This document shows, one piece after another, positions 51,178-60,630 of a stretch of 64,000 bases of DNA. Source of the stretch: Sphingobacterium allocomposti. GTDB taxonomy: Bacteria > Bacteroidota > Bacteroidia > Sphingobacteriales > Sphingobacteriaceae. The notes under the pieces were generated by a model. That model searched no databases and was not told the origin of the DNA. It was given only the letters and a program-made list of their open reading frames with translations. The translations under genes and the position numbers were made by a program. Each line of letters begins with the position of its first letter. The stretch's first letter is position 1. The stretch is taken from contig NZ_VNHX01000025.1 in the NCBI RefSeq assembly GCF_008124885.1, forward strand, positions 1-64,000. Direction: 5' to 3'.

Positions 51178-52092
51178 ATGAGTAAACCAACATTGATAAT
51201 TCTCGCCGCAGGAATGGCCAGCCGTTACGGATCATTAAAGCAGATCGATGCATTTGGCCCCCATGGCGAAACGATTATAGATTATTCTATTTATGATGCA
51301 ATCCGCGCAGGTTTTGGTAAAGTGGTGTTTATTATACGCGAAGAATTTTTAGACAAGATCAAAGCCGTGTTCGATGAGAAATTACAGGGTAAAATAGAAG
51401 TAGACTATGCTTTTCAGAGCTATGATCTAAATCGATTCGGTATAGATAAGGTCATTGAGCGGGCCAAACCCTGGGGAACGGCACATGCGGTGATGAGCGC
51501 GAAAGATAAGGTCGACGGCCCTTTTTGTGTTATTAATGCAGACGACTTTTACGGAACGGATTCTTTCCAAAAGATGGCTCAATTTCTGACGACGGATGTC
51601 ACCGACGATACGATGGCCTTGATGGGATTTCAGGTTGGCAATACCATGTCGGATTACGGGTATGTGTCACGTGGAATCTGCGAAGTAGATCAGGATGGAC
51701 ATTTGGTATCGGTCACAGAACGGACAAATATCTATTATGTGTCTGACGGACAGGAAAGCAAAAAAATTGTCTACGAGGAAGGAGGACAACAATACGACCT
51801 TGATCCAGCTACCCGCGTGTCCATGAATTTCTGGGGTTTTACACCACGGATTTTCGAAGTAGCAGAAGGGATGTTCAGAAATTTTGTTGACGAAAACGGC
51901 GATAATCCTAAATCGGAGTTCTTTATCCCTTCAGTGCCGGATCATATGGTAAAGAACGGTATGGCTGATTTCCGCGTTATCCCGACATCGTCGAAATGGT
52001 TTGGCGTGACATATAAAGAGGATAAGCCCATCGTGCAGGAGTCTATTTCAAAACTGATAGCCGACGGCGTTTATCCTGAAAAGTTGTTTTAA
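51178..52092 (+). CDS. NTP-transferase-fold sugar-phosphate nucleotidyltransferase
   Basis: This 304-residue cytosolic protein has the nucleotide-binding opening LIILAAGMASRYGSLKQ (residues 6-22), then VVFIIREEFLDKIK, AKPWGTAHAVMSAKD and the metal-binding CVINADDFYGTDSF. These are features of UDP-/dTDP-sugar pyrophosphorylase-like enzymes (PF00483/PF12804). Compared with GalU or RmlA, the LAAGxGxRxxPlTK loop is changed to MASRYGSLKQ, so the sugar substrate cannot be assigned. It stands alone. Confidence 0.85.
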   Translation: MSKPTLIILAAGMASRYGSLKQIDAFGPHGETIIDYSIYDAIRAGFGKVVFIIREEFLDKIKAVFDEKLQGKIEVDYAFQSYDLNRFGIDKVIERAKPWGTAHAVMSAKDKVDGPFCVINADDFYGTDSFQKMAQFLTTDVTDDTMALMGFQVGNTMSDYGYVSRGICEVDQDGHLVSVTERTNIYYVSDGQESKKIVYEEGGQQYDLDPATRVSMNFWGFTPRIFEVAEGMFRNFVDENGDNPKSEFFIPSVPDHMVKNGMADFRVIPTSSKWFGVTYKEDKPIVQESISKLIADGVYPEKLF

Positions 52093-52139
52093 CCGGTTCC
52101 GCTACGACGTCGCGGATTATATATAACCCGACCTCGATT

Positions 52140-52265
52140 GCTATCCATTGTTACTGGTGATGGGTGTCGGGAGTTAGGGTTAGGGGTTAGATTGTGATTC
52201 GTTTTTCGTAATTAGGAGTTAGGGGGGAGCTTTACGAATCAGCAGCTTAACGACTTTACGTCTAT
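52140..52265. repeat. short dispersed-repeat segment
   Basis: It includes ggagttagggttaggggttag and gcagcttaacgactttacg, relatives of the AG-rich and C/T-rich repeat families seen elsewhere in the window. Confidence 0.6.
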
Positions 52266-52293
52266 AGCTTTAACCCAAAGCAGCGCCCCTAGG

Positions 52294-52329
52294 TAAAAAA
52301 CACAAAAGCCGGCAAAAGCCGGCTTTTGT
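52294..52329 (-). terminator. dnaK terminator
   Basis: ACAAAAGCCGGC (52302-52313) pairs with GCCGGCTTTTGT (52318-52329). In the minus direction it is followed by GTTTTTT (plus strand aaaaaac before 52302). Confidence 0.88.
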
Positions 52330-52350
52330 TATGGATACAGATGTGTTATT

Positions 52351-54258
52351 TTACTTTACTTCTTCGAATTCCACATCCTGAACGTCATCTCCTCCTTGTT
52401 TGTTATTCTGCCCTTGAGCTGCGTCTCCTTGGGGTTGTTGAGCTCCTCCTTGCTGCGACGCAGCATACATTTCCTCCGATGCTGCATTCCATGCGTTTTG
52501 CAATTCAGCAGATGCCGCGTCGATGTCGGCAAAGTTACGGGCAGCGTGCGCTGCTTTTAGTTTTTCTAAGCCAGCCTCTATAGGAGCTTTCTTATCGGCG
52601 GAGATCTTGTCGCCGTACTCTTTCAACTGCTTTTCGGTAGAGAAGATTAAAGCATCCGCAGCGTTGATTTTGTCTGCTTCTTCTTTAACTTTCTTATCTG
52701 CTTCTGCGTTAGCTTCTGCTTCCTGTTTCATTTTTTGGATTTCCTCTTCTGATAAGCCCGATGAAGCCTCGATACGGATATTTTGTTCTTTACCTGTCGC
52801 TTTATCTTTCGCAGAAACCTTGATGATACCATTGGCGTCGATGTCAAATGTTACTTCGATCTGAGGTACGCCCCGTGGAGCAGCCGGAATACCGTCTAAG
52901 TGGAAACGGCCGATTGTACGGTTCTGTGATGCCATTGGGCGCTCTCCCTGCAGGATATGGATTTCCACAGACGGCTGGTTATCAGAAGCGGTTGAAAATA
53001 CTTCCGACTTCTTTGTCGGGATAGTGGTATTCGCCTCGATAAGTTTCGTCATCACACCACCCATGGTCTCGATACCCAAAGAAAGCGGTGTAACATCAAG
53101 TAAAAGGACATCCTTTACCTCGCCGGTTAAGACTCCGCCCTGGATAGCCGCACCTAACGCGACGACCTCATCAGGGTTTACCCCTTTGGAAGGCTCTTTA
53201 CCGAAGAAGTTCTTTACGGCTTCAACGATGGCCGGTATACGGGTTGAACCGCCCACTAAGATTATCTCATCGATATCCGAAGTAGAATAGCCGGCGTTTT
53301 TCAAGGCCGATTTACAAGGTTCAATCGTACGTTGTATCAAATCAGCAGCCAGCGATTCGAACTTTGCACGTGACAATGAGCGGACTAAGTGTTTAGGTCC
53401 TGTTGCATCAGCCGTAATATAAGGCAGGTTGATTTCCGTAGATGTCGTGCTGGACAGTTCGATCTTTGCTTTTTCTGCGGCCTCTTTCAGACGCTGTAAT
53501 GCCATAGCATCTTTTTTCAGGTCGAACCCGCCATTTTCTGCAGCAAATTCCTGTGCCAACCAGTCAATGATCACGTTATCAAAGTCGTCACCGCCCAAGT
53601 GCGTATCGCCATCAGTAGACTTCACTTCAAATACTCCGTCGCCCAATTCTAAGACAGAAACGTCGTGCGTACCACCTCCACAGTCGAACACCACAATTTT
53701 CATGTCCTTGTGAGCTTTGTCCAGACCGTATGCCAACGCTGCCGCAGTAGGCTCGTTGATAATACGTTTAACATTCAAACCGGCAATTTCACCGGCCTCT
53801 TTTGTTGCCTGGCGCTGCGCGTCATTGAAGTATGCAGGAACTGTAATCACGGCCTCCGTCACTTCCTGACCCAAAAAGTCTTCTGCCGTCTTCTTCATTT
53901 TTTGAAGAATCATTGCTGATATCTCCTGGGGTGTATATTTGCGGTCGTCGATTTCGACACGGGGTGTGTTATTATCTCCTTTGATGACTTTATAAGGAAC
54001 TTGTTGTGCTTCTTTCACAGACTCGTCGTACGATAAGCCCATAAAACGTTTGATCGAATAAACGGTCTTATGCGGGTTCGTAATCGCTTGACGCTTAGCC
54101 GGGTCGCCCACTTTACGCTCACCGCCATCTACAAAAGCTACAATGGAAGGCGTTGTGCGTTTCCCTTCATTGTTTGCAATCACTACGGGCTCGTTACCTT
54201 CCATCACAGCAACACATGAGTTCGTAGTACCTAAGTCGATTCCTATAATTTTTGACAT
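52351..54258 (-). CDS. dnaK: molecular chaperone DnaK (Hsp70)
   Basis: This 635-residue cytosolic ATP-driven chaperone has the opening KIIGIDLGTTNSCVAVMEGN, FDCGGGTHDVSVLELGDGVF (phosphate 2) and ILVGGSTRIPAIVEAVK. The substrate domain has LLDVTPLSLGIETMGGVMTK and ends in a helical lid with a tail QGDAAQGQNNKQ, DVQDVEFEEV, matching the EEVD-like bacterial end. Note FDCGGGTHDVSV where the usual text is DLGGGTFDVS: Cys and His replace Leu and Phe. No dnaJ or grpE gene is adjacent. An exact -7 box lies on the minus strand at 54363-54370. Confidence 0.98.
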   Translation of the reverse strand: MSKIIGIDLGTTNSCVAVMEGNEPVVIANNEGKRTTPSIVAFVDGGERKVGDPAKRQAITNPHKTVYSIKRFMGLSYDESVKEAQQVPYKVIKGDNNTPRVEIDDRKYTPQEISAMILQKMKKTAEDFLGQEVTEAVITVPAYFNDAQRQATKEAGEIAGLNVKRIINEPTAAALAYGLDKAHKDMKIVVFDCGGGTHDVSVLELGDGVFEVKSTDGDTHLGGDDFDNVIIDWLAQEFAAENGGFDLKKDAMALQRLKEAAEKAKIELSSTTSTEINLPYITADATGPKHLVRSLSRAKFESLAADLIQRTIEPCKSALKNAGYSTSDIDEIILVGGSTRIPAIVEAVKNFFGKEPSKGVNPDEVVALGAAIQGGVLTGEVKDVLLLDVTPLSLGIETMGGVMTKLIEANTTIPTKKSEVFSTASDNQPSVEIHILQGERPMASQNRTIGRFHLDGIPAAPRGVPQIEVTFDIDANGIIKVSAKDKATGKEQNIRIEASSGLSEEEIQKMKQEAEANAEADKKVKEEADKINAADALIFSTEKQLKEYGDKISADKKAPIEAGLEKLKAAHAARNFADIDAASAELQNAWNAASEEMYAASQQGGAQQPQGDAAQGQNNKQGGDDVQDVEFEEVK

Positions 54259-54362
54259 ATCTTGTGTTTTAATATTTACGCATTACTTGTTTGTTACTTG
54301 TTCTTAACAACAGCTGTGCCAACGTTAAAATCGTCATAAAAACGTAATTTATGTCTTTTTTA

Positions 54363-54370
54363 CAAAGATA
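54363..54370 (-). promoter_or_regulatory. -7 box of dnaK
   Basis: On the minus strand TATCTTTG matches TAnnTTTG exactly, about 105 bases before the dnaK start. The remainder of 54371-54653 holds no gene or clear repeat. Confidence 0.45.
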
Positions 54371-54653
54371 TCCTCTGCCAAACTGTCATTTTTCCCGCGA
54401 CTAGCGGGCGGTTGTCAGTAGTCGCGGATATGAGAAAGTCGAGTGGCTAACGAGTGAATAGGGAACAGCGCGGTTAGATGCACGACTTTCTTGCTCATCG
54501 AACTTTAACTAGCCATCTCGCTTATCAGTGGCAGTTTACAGCATGGGCAACGCGAAGCGGAGATGCGTAACTGCCCATTCCCGATCTACCAGAAGCATCC
54601 CTTTTTGGGACGCTGTCGCTGTCCAATACCACTGGTTACCCCCACTGTACCCC

Positions 54654-54684
54654 TTTGGGTATATGGAATAATTTGCTAAATTCG
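54654..54684 (+). promoter_or_regulatory. promoter of the thioredoxin-fold/MmcQ operon
   Basis: TTTG (54654-54657) and TAAATTCG (54677-54684) are 19 bases apart. The -7 box has one mismatch. The ATG follows after 21 bases. Confidence 0.5.
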
Positions 54685-54705
54685 TCTTACGTAACATAAC
54701 ACGAT

Positions 54706-55257
54706 ATGACCTTTCAGGAATATTTAGATTATTTTGAACAGATTTTGGAATCTCCCGAAGATTTCGACCCCTACGGGGACCCCGAATATTTAAATTACAC
54801 CAAGCTTAACTGGTCAAGGATGAACCGCTGGCTTAAGCGCTTCGAACCAAATGATGCCATTAAAACCGCCGTCGCCGCAATTACCGAATCGCAGCATTGG
54901 ATCGTTATTACCGAGCCATGGTGCGGAGACGCAGCCCATTCGGTCGCGCAACTTTATCAGATCGTTAAAAACAACCCCAATATAGATTTTGAAATTCAGC
55001 TGAGGGACGCTGAACCTTTTCTGATCGAAGATTACTTGACTAATGGGGGGAAATCGATACCAAAGCTTGTCATCCGCAATGACGTCGGGCACGATAAGTT
55101 TATTTGGGGACCCCGCCCAAAACCCCTGCAAGAGCTATTTGTCAGTATGAAAGAAAAGGGTGCTTCTTTTGACGATATTAAGGAAGCTATGCAGAAATGG
55201 TATAACGAAGACAAAGGTGAAGTTTTACAGCAAGAACTTCTGTCTGCATTGAGCTAG
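54706..55257 (+). CDS. thioredoxin-fold protein with single-cysteine WCGD motif
   Basis: The protein has 183 residues, cytosolic by lack of a signal. The thioredoxin fold is shown by HWIVITEPWCGDAAHSVAQL (residues 64-83) followed by FEIQLRDAEPFLIEDYLTNG and the cis-Pro region KSIPKLVIRN. Only the first active-site cysteine (Cys73) is present; the second is Asp-Ala. Such Bacteroidota members are called thioredoxin family proteins without known reaction. It is two bases ahead of the MmcQ/YjbR gene, so the pair is co-transcribed. Confidence 0.88.
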   Translation: MTFQEYLDYFEQILESPEDFDPYGDPEYLNYTKLNWSRMNRWLKRFEPNDAIKTAVAAITESQHWIVITEPWCGDAAHSVAQLYQIVKNNPNIDFEIQLRDAEPFLIEDYLTNGGKSIPKLVIRNDVGHDKFIWGPRPKPLQELFVSMKEKGASFDDIKEAMQKWYNEDKGEVLQQELLSALS

Positions 55258-55259
55258 CC

Positions 55260-55613
55260 ATGAATATCGAAGATATACGCGAGTATTGCTTATCGAAGAA
55301 GGGTACGACTGAGGAATTGCCGTTTGGACCCGATACGTTGGTTTTTAAGGTCGGTGGGAAAGTTTATCTCTTAGTAGGGCTGAATCAAATCGACGAGCTG
55401 TCGTTTAATGTAAAATGCGATCCCGACGCCGCATTGGAACTTAGAGCCGATTTTCCCGGCACGGTAACCCCCGGCTATCATATGAATAAGAAACATTGGA
55501 ATACGGTCTATTGTAATAGAGAGCTGTCCGATCAGCGTCTGCAGGAGCTTATTGATCATAGCTACGCGCTGGTCTTCGCATCGTTGCCGAAGAAAGTGGC
55601 GGCTTCCATCTAG
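55260..55613 (+). CDS. MmcQ/YjbR-family protein
   Basis: This 117-residue small cytosolic protein has the family pattern IREYCLSKKGTTEELPFGPD, VFKVGGKVYLLV, VKCDPDAALELRADFPGTVT, GYHMNKKHWNTV and LIDHSYALVFASLPKK. The fold is CyaY-like and often annotated as DNA-binding, though function is unproven. The start codon is two bases after the thioredoxin-fold stop. Confidence 0.93.
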   Translation: MNIEDIREYCLSKKGTTEELPFGPDTLVFKVGGKVYLLVGLNQIDELSFNVKCDPDAALELRADFPGTVTPGYHMNKKHWNTVYCNRELSDQRLQELIDHSYALVFASLPKKVAASI

Positions 55614-56308
55614 AAGTGAGATTTGAGTATTGAGAAGTTAGAAGTGAGAAATTAGAAGTCAGAAGCTAGAATAGTTAGAGCGTCTTACGACTTTACAAAT
55701 CCACGACTTTACGGCTTATAGCCATCTGCCATCCGCCATCTGCCATGCACTATTAGCCTTTCACCTCACGACTTCACAAATCCACGGCTTTACGGCTTAT
55801 AGCCATCTGCCATCAGCCATCAGCCATCCGCTATTAGCCTTTCACCTCATGACTTCACAAATCAACAACTTTACGGCTTATAGCCATCTGCCATCAGCCA
55901 TCAGCCATCCGCTATTAGCCTTTCACCTCATGACTTCACAAATCAACAACTTTACGGCTTTTAGCTTATCGCCATCTGCCATCAGCCATCAGCCATCAGC
56001 TTCCCTCAACGACTTTACAAATCCACGACTTCACGGCTTATAGCCATCCGCCAATAGCCATCTGCCATGCACTATTAGCCTTTCACCTCACGGCTTCACA
56101 AATCAACGACTTTACGGCTTATAGCCATTAGCCATCTGGCATCTGCCATCAGCCATCAGCTTCCCTCAACGACTTTACAAATCCACGACTTCACGGCTTA
56201 TAGCTTATCGCCATCTGCCATCTGCCATCAGCTTCCCTCAACGACTTTACAAATCCACGACTTCACGGCTTATAGCCATCCGCCAATAGCCAATAGCCAT
56301 CTGCTTAA
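55614..56308. repeat. gene-free repeat array with about eight 81-bp tandem units
   Basis: After an AG-rich lead (55614-55680), the motif acgacttyacaaatc recurs at about 55687, 55768, 55849, 55930, 56009, 56090, 56169 and 56240, giving spacings of 81, 81, 81, 79, 81, 79 and 71. Each unit also holds tacggcttatagccatctgc and catcagccatcagc-like text. It lies between two convergent genes. Frames at 55849 are repeat translations. Confidence 0.9.
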
Positions 56309-57172
56309 TCAGTAAATCAGATTTTCCAGCAGGTTCCGCCGCATCTGTCGGGCATTACCGCCGCCGCCACCAAACATCCGGTTGTTCCCCAGCGAGTTAA
56401 AAAAGTCCTGTGTTGAGATCGCTTTGCTTTTTTTATCCCGCCACGTTGAAGGAACGTTGTCCGTGACAAAATCAACTTTTCTTGCCCAATAGTTAATATG
56501 CATTTCAGGGATTGCCAGTCCCAGAATCATCCCCGGCAGCCCATGAACCAAGGCTGGCCCGCCCGAGACAGGGATCTGGTCGGTGTAAAAGGCAACAATA
56601 TACAATGAGTCAGGCGTAGCGCCATTGACGCGCCGGCACTCATAGCCGGCGATGTCTCTATACTCGTCCGTAAAGCGCCAAGTGATCTGTTGAAGCGAGT
56701 CTCTAAGAAGATATTTTTCGTCGAGTTCCAGCTCGAGTTCGGTTTCCCCCTTTTTCAGGTTCTGATAGTATGTTTTGTTCTGGTTGCGCCCCACGCCGCG
56801 GCGGACAGTGTTGCCCATATTTCTGCTGTTTGGACGGCCGCCTCGGCCAGGGGACATCCCGATACGGGAAGATCCCGTAGTTTCCTCATTTTCTAAGGCG
56901 GTCATAAGCGTTTCATCCTCATCAAAATGGAGGCTGAACATCGAAGATGTCTTTTCCGGAGCTTCATCGATATTGCCGCCAAAGCGCATCATCATGCCTC
57001 GGTTTTGGTTGGCCGAACGGTTGCTCATTTCTCGCAACCGGGCGCGGACATATACTTCTTTCTCAAATGTTATTCTACCTTTCAGGGGGAAGTAGGCGTG
57101 CTGTGCATGTAGGAGGCCGCTCCAAAGCGACAATGCGCCTAAACCTATTATTATATACAGTAACCTAATCAT
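56309..57172 (-). CDS. GLPGLI family protein
   Basis: This 287-residue exported protein has a signal peptide (1-23, ending LLHA). The family motif appears as VHGLPGMILGLAIP near residue 215. Middle parts are GLPGLI-like (DSLQQITWRFTDEYRDIAGYECRRVN; DSLYIVAFYTDQIPVSGG). The ATG at 57172 overlaps the stop of the TonB receptor gene by eight bases, so they are co-translated. GLPGLI proteins are usually paired with such receptors; their role is unknown. Confidence 0.93.
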   Translation of the reverse strand: MIRLLYIIIGLGALSLWSGLLHAQHAYFPLKGRITFEKEVYVRARLREMSNRSANQNRGMMMRFGGNIDEAPEKTSSMFSLHFDEDETLMTALENEETTGSSRIGMSPGRGGRPNSRNMGNTVRRGVGRNQNKTYYQNLKKGETELELELDEKYLLRDSLQQITWRFTDEYRDIAGYECRRVNGATPDSLYIVAFYTDQIPVSGGPALVHGLPGMILGLAIPEMHINYWARKVDFVTDNVPSTWRDKKSKAISTQDFFNSLGNNRMFGGGGGNARQMRRNLLENLIY

Positions 57173-59840
57173 TTTTCTTACCTAAATTTTTATTGAAATC
57201 CCATTTTAACCCCACCATGAAATATTGGGTCAACATATCCTGCTGCGTCTGCGAGAAGCTGCTGTTCCCCATGGAACGGTTCGTGTTGTTGAAGCTATTG
57301 AAAACATCGAATGCCTTAATGCTTAATAAGAGCGACTCATTTTTCAGCAGCTTCCGCGCGAGCTCGAGATTCATATAGAACTGTTGTATAGGCTCCGGAA
57401 ATACTTTAGTTTTGCCGGTATAGCTATAAAATATCACTTGTGTGAGGCTAAACTTATACGGCAGCGTATACTTCAGGTCCGCATTTGTAGACGACCGGAA
57501 AGCCGTGTTGTTGAACTGTGTCTGAATGGAATTCTCCTCGTTATTTAAGCCGATGCTGAGGTTGATATTAAAGTCCACGTTTTTAGAGGTCTGTTTGTTG
57601 GCATTTACACCGATATTGGCATTGGTGGTATTGCTTCTGTTTAGCTCTCCATTAATATATTCGTAATTGTTGTCAAAGTATACCGTCGAAAACGGGCCAA
57701 ACTGCACCAGGCCGTTCCATATAGGCTTGCCGTAGTTAACGTTGACACGTCCATTCCAGTTGACATGATCGCCGATGTTGACAAAGGTGGCGGTCGTTCT
57801 ACCCGCTTCGTCCACAATAGATTTGTTTACGATGGCGTTGTTCGTAAAGCTCGTGGAGGCGTTGATATTCAGCGAAGAGGCCTTAAGCAGGCTGAACTTG
57901 CTGAAATTTATATTCAGGTTATTATTCACTTCCCTTTTCAGATCAGGATTACCCAGCTGCCGGTATAGCTCGTTCGTCGGTGGCTGCAACGGCTGCAGTT
58001 GGGAAAAACTCGGAACATTCGTGCTGTTTTGGTATCCGAAGTTCAGATTTTTGCTGTTGCTGATCCGGTAAGACACGTTGGCGTTGAAGTTATTCTGCCA
58101 GAATTCGCGCGATAAATCGATATTTCTATAGGAATCCGTCAGTCCTTGATATCTGTAAGTTATCCTGTTGGAGAGGTTGATGTTCACTTTCTCAGAATTG
58201 AAGTTCAGGTTTATATCCGCTCCGTTATTGCGGGAAATGTCTTCCTGGTTCTTTGAGTATAGGGTGTCCAGCACATTTTGTCCGTCCTGTCCATTGTCAT
58301 AGGCGTTGATAAGTCCCGAGCTGTTATTTACATTAAACAGGTAGCCGACGGTTAAGTACAGCTGCTGCGTGATAGGCTCGCGGAAGTTGACGGAACCGCC
58401 GATCCGGTTGTTTTTGTTCTCCGTGAGGCGTGTTTGATCGATTATTTTTGTCCGTTCGAACGTTCCTGTGCTATCGTACAGGTGAGTAATCTCGTCTATC
58501 AGGTTGACGGACTCAGAATCGCCAAAATGGGTGTTAACGTGCAGGTTTAAGCTCGTTCCGCGTTTATTGAGCCGGCGTCGATAGTCCATCCGGAGGTCGA
58601 GGTTTTCGTTTGTTGTCCTGCTGCTGTTGTTCTGCTCGAACTCGTTGGCTTTAATATTTTCGTTCCGGGTTGTACTGCTCGATGCGGTATTGGAAGACTC
58701 CCGTTGTCCTTTGCTTCCGTTTAGCTGTATATTTAGGTTACTCAGCGAGTCAGGACGAAACCTCATCTGCGAGCGGATCACATGATTCTTATTATCCGAT
58801 TCCGACCGGGACTGTTGGGACGTTTCCTGTGTTTGAAGGTCGCCCAGAACCCGTTTGCTGAAGTTTTCCGATTCATTCTGCTGTCCTTGGTTGTTGAAAT
58901 TGTAGCTCGATGTCAGGTGGAGTTTCCGTTGCAAAAAGTTGTTTTCATAGTTCACGCCGGCGCTTTTGTAGCTCGGGTTGCCGATAATCTGGTTGTTCAT
59001 TCTGACACGGCCCGCATCGCCCGAGTTACTCATATTGTTCCAGTTGCCCGTGACACCGATGCGCTCAGCGCGGTTGAATTTTGCTGTAAACAGATTCGCA
59101 TCAAAAAGATCATGGGTACCCATGCTGGCATTCGCGTTTCCAAAGATCCCTTTTCGGGCTTCCTCTTTTAGAACGACGTTTACCGTCTGTAAGCGTACGC
59201 CGTCGTCTACGCCTGTCAGTTCAGCCTCCTCAGACTTCCGTTCATATACCTGGACCTTGTCGACAGCATCAGCACGGACATTGCGGATGGCAATTTTCGG
59301 GTCGTAGCCAAAAAACTCCTCGCCGTCTATCAGTACCTTAGATACCGTTTTCCCCTGCGCGGTTATTTCGCCGCTGGCTGAAACGGTTAGTCCCGGTAAG
59401 CGGCGAAGCAGATCTTCCAGCTTGGCATTTTTTTCGGTCTCGAAACTTCCGGCATCATACTCGATGGTATCGCCTTTCAGCTTGATCGGAATCTTCTGGT
59501 TGATCACCACTTCTTCTAACAGATTTGACCGCGAATGGATTTTTATGGAATCCAATCGTATATTCTTGTCGGCAAGTGTAATTTCCTGACTATATATCTC
59601 GAATTTAGGATAAGTGGTCAGCAATAGGTATTGCCCCTTCTCCACTTTGTTTAATGCGAAGTGCCCCTTTTCGTCGGCCCGCGTGAAATAGCGCATAATT
59701 GAATCTGCATCGAGCAAAACGATAGATGCATTTTCGAGCGCCCTATTGTCCGCAGCATCGACAACCGTTCCCTCAACCGTGGTCTGTGCATAAACGTAGT
59801 GCGTGATGAAAAACAAAAAAAACAGTAGACTCTTTTTCAT
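57165..59840 (-). CDS. TonB-dependent receptor-like outer-membrane barrel
   Basis: This 891-residue outer-membrane protein has a signal peptide (1-19, FFITHYVYAQT). A carboxypeptidase-regulatory-like domain (about 20-100) is followed by a plug with LLEEVVINQKIPIKLKGDTI, EDLLRRLPGLTVSASGEITA and VSKVLIDGEEFFGYDPKIAI. The barrel belongs to the outer-membrane beta-barrel OMP_b-brl_3 type rather than SusC. It is transcribed with the GLPGLI gene, overlapping by eight bases. The substrate is unknown. Confidence 0.93.
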   Translation of the reverse strand: MKKSLLFFLFFITHYVYAQTTVEGTVVDAADNRALENASIVLLDADSIMRYFTRADEKGHFALNKVEKGQYLLLTTYPKFEIYSQEITLADKNIRLDSIKIHSRSNLLEEVVINQKIPIKLKGDTIEYDAGSFETEKNAKLEDLLRRLPGLTVSASGEITAQGKTVSKVLIDGEEFFGYDPKIAIRNVRADAVDKVQVYERKSEEAELTGVDDGVRLQTVNVVLKEEARKGIFGNANASMGTHDLFDANLFTAKFNRAERIGVTGNWNNMSNSGDAGRVRMNNQIIGNPSYKSAGVNYENNFLQRKLHLTSSYNFNNQGQQNESENFSKRVLGDLQTQETSQQSRSESDNKNHVIRSQMRFRPDSLSNLNIQLNGSKGQRESSNTASSSTTRNENIKANEFEQNNSSRTTNENLDLRMDYRRRLNKRGTSLNLHVNTHFGDSESVNLIDEITHLYDSTGTFERTKIIDQTRLTENKNNRIGGSVNFREPITQQLYLTVGYLFNVNNSSGLINAYDNGQDGQNVLDTLYSKNQEDISRNNGADINLNFNSEKVNINLSNRITYRYQGLTDSYRNIDLSREFWQNNFNANVSYRISNSKNLNFGYQNSTNVPSFSQLQPLQPPTNELYRQLGNPDLKREVNNNLNINFSKFSLLKASSLNINASTSFTNNAIVNKSIVDEAGRTTATFVNIGDHVNWNGRVNVNYGKPIWNGLVQFGPFSTVYFDNNYEYINGELNRSNTTNANIGVNANKQTSKNVDFNINLSIGLNNEENSIQTQFNNTAFRSSTNADLKYTLPYKFSLTQVIFYSYTGKTKVFPEPIQQFYMNLELARKLLKNESLLLSIKAFDVFNSFNNTNRSMGNSSFSQTQQDMLTQYFMVGLKWDFNKNLGKKND

Positions 59841-60594
59841 CTATATAGGTATCCATGAGTGTTAAATGACCAATGTGTCAATGGCTCCGTTACACCCGGT
59901 TTGTCTCTAAAAGGCAATGAATGCTGCATAATCGTTGATGTCTGTTGGTTATTAGCTGTATAATACAAGACAAAAAATCTGTCACCATGATGACAAGGCA
60001 ATGAACCGGCCTGCTGCCGCTACAACGCGGGCTATTCATTTGTGCCCATCTTCAAACGCATTCATGAGCTCATCTTGTTCAGCTGCCGCGTCGTACCTCC
60101 TCGCAATGGCGCATTTTTTATTTGTCCTGTGCTATGAATTTAAGTTGTGTATTGATAAGTTGCATTTTCAATCCGGTTTTAGTTGTCAAACGGCTCTAAC
60201 CAAAGTTGACACCCAAAGAAAAGAAGAAATAGGGTAAATTAGTGTTAAATAGACATGTGTAATAGCTTTGATACAAAGAGTTGGACGGTTGACAGAATAC
60301 TTGCCGGCCTGACTGTCCATACCTGCGACGTGTTTTCGTTTTGTGTGTCAGATTAAGTAGTAAAAAAGGCCGCACGTGTAGAATGGAGCTGCCGTGCTTG
60401 CGCTGAAGCCTAGCTTCAAAGGTTGCTGCCGGCCCGCGGCGGATTATACGTAACACGTATGAAATAGAAGTGATATGGACGCCAAGGGTGTCTCCCTAGA
60501 GTTCATGAGCTAGTGCGGATTCCGGGTACAGGATGTAATCCGTTCGTAACGAATATTTTGCTAATGCAGAAGTATGGATCTGCAGCATTTTACG
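59841..60594. other. gap with little recognisable content
   Basis: A REP-like piece (gtcgtacctcctcgcaatgg) is at 60091-60110. Open frames at 60001 (+) and 60196 (-) lack family features and look spurious. No promoter for the receptor gene was identified with confidence. Confidence 0.5.
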
Positions 60595-60602
60595 TAAGTT
60601 TG
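60595..60602 (+). promoter_or_regulatory. -7 box of the small exported protein gene
   Basis: TAAGTTTG is an exact TAnnTTTG match 28 bases before ATG 60631. Its presence supports the small gene being real. Confidence 0.45.
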
Positions 60603-60630
60603 GGTCGTAAACCGTTAAAAATTAAGAGAT

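Noticed and set aside
60001..60456. Open frames at 60001 (+) and 60196 (-)
   Set aside because: No family motif, odd composition, and overlap with a REP-like piece; no promoter evidence.
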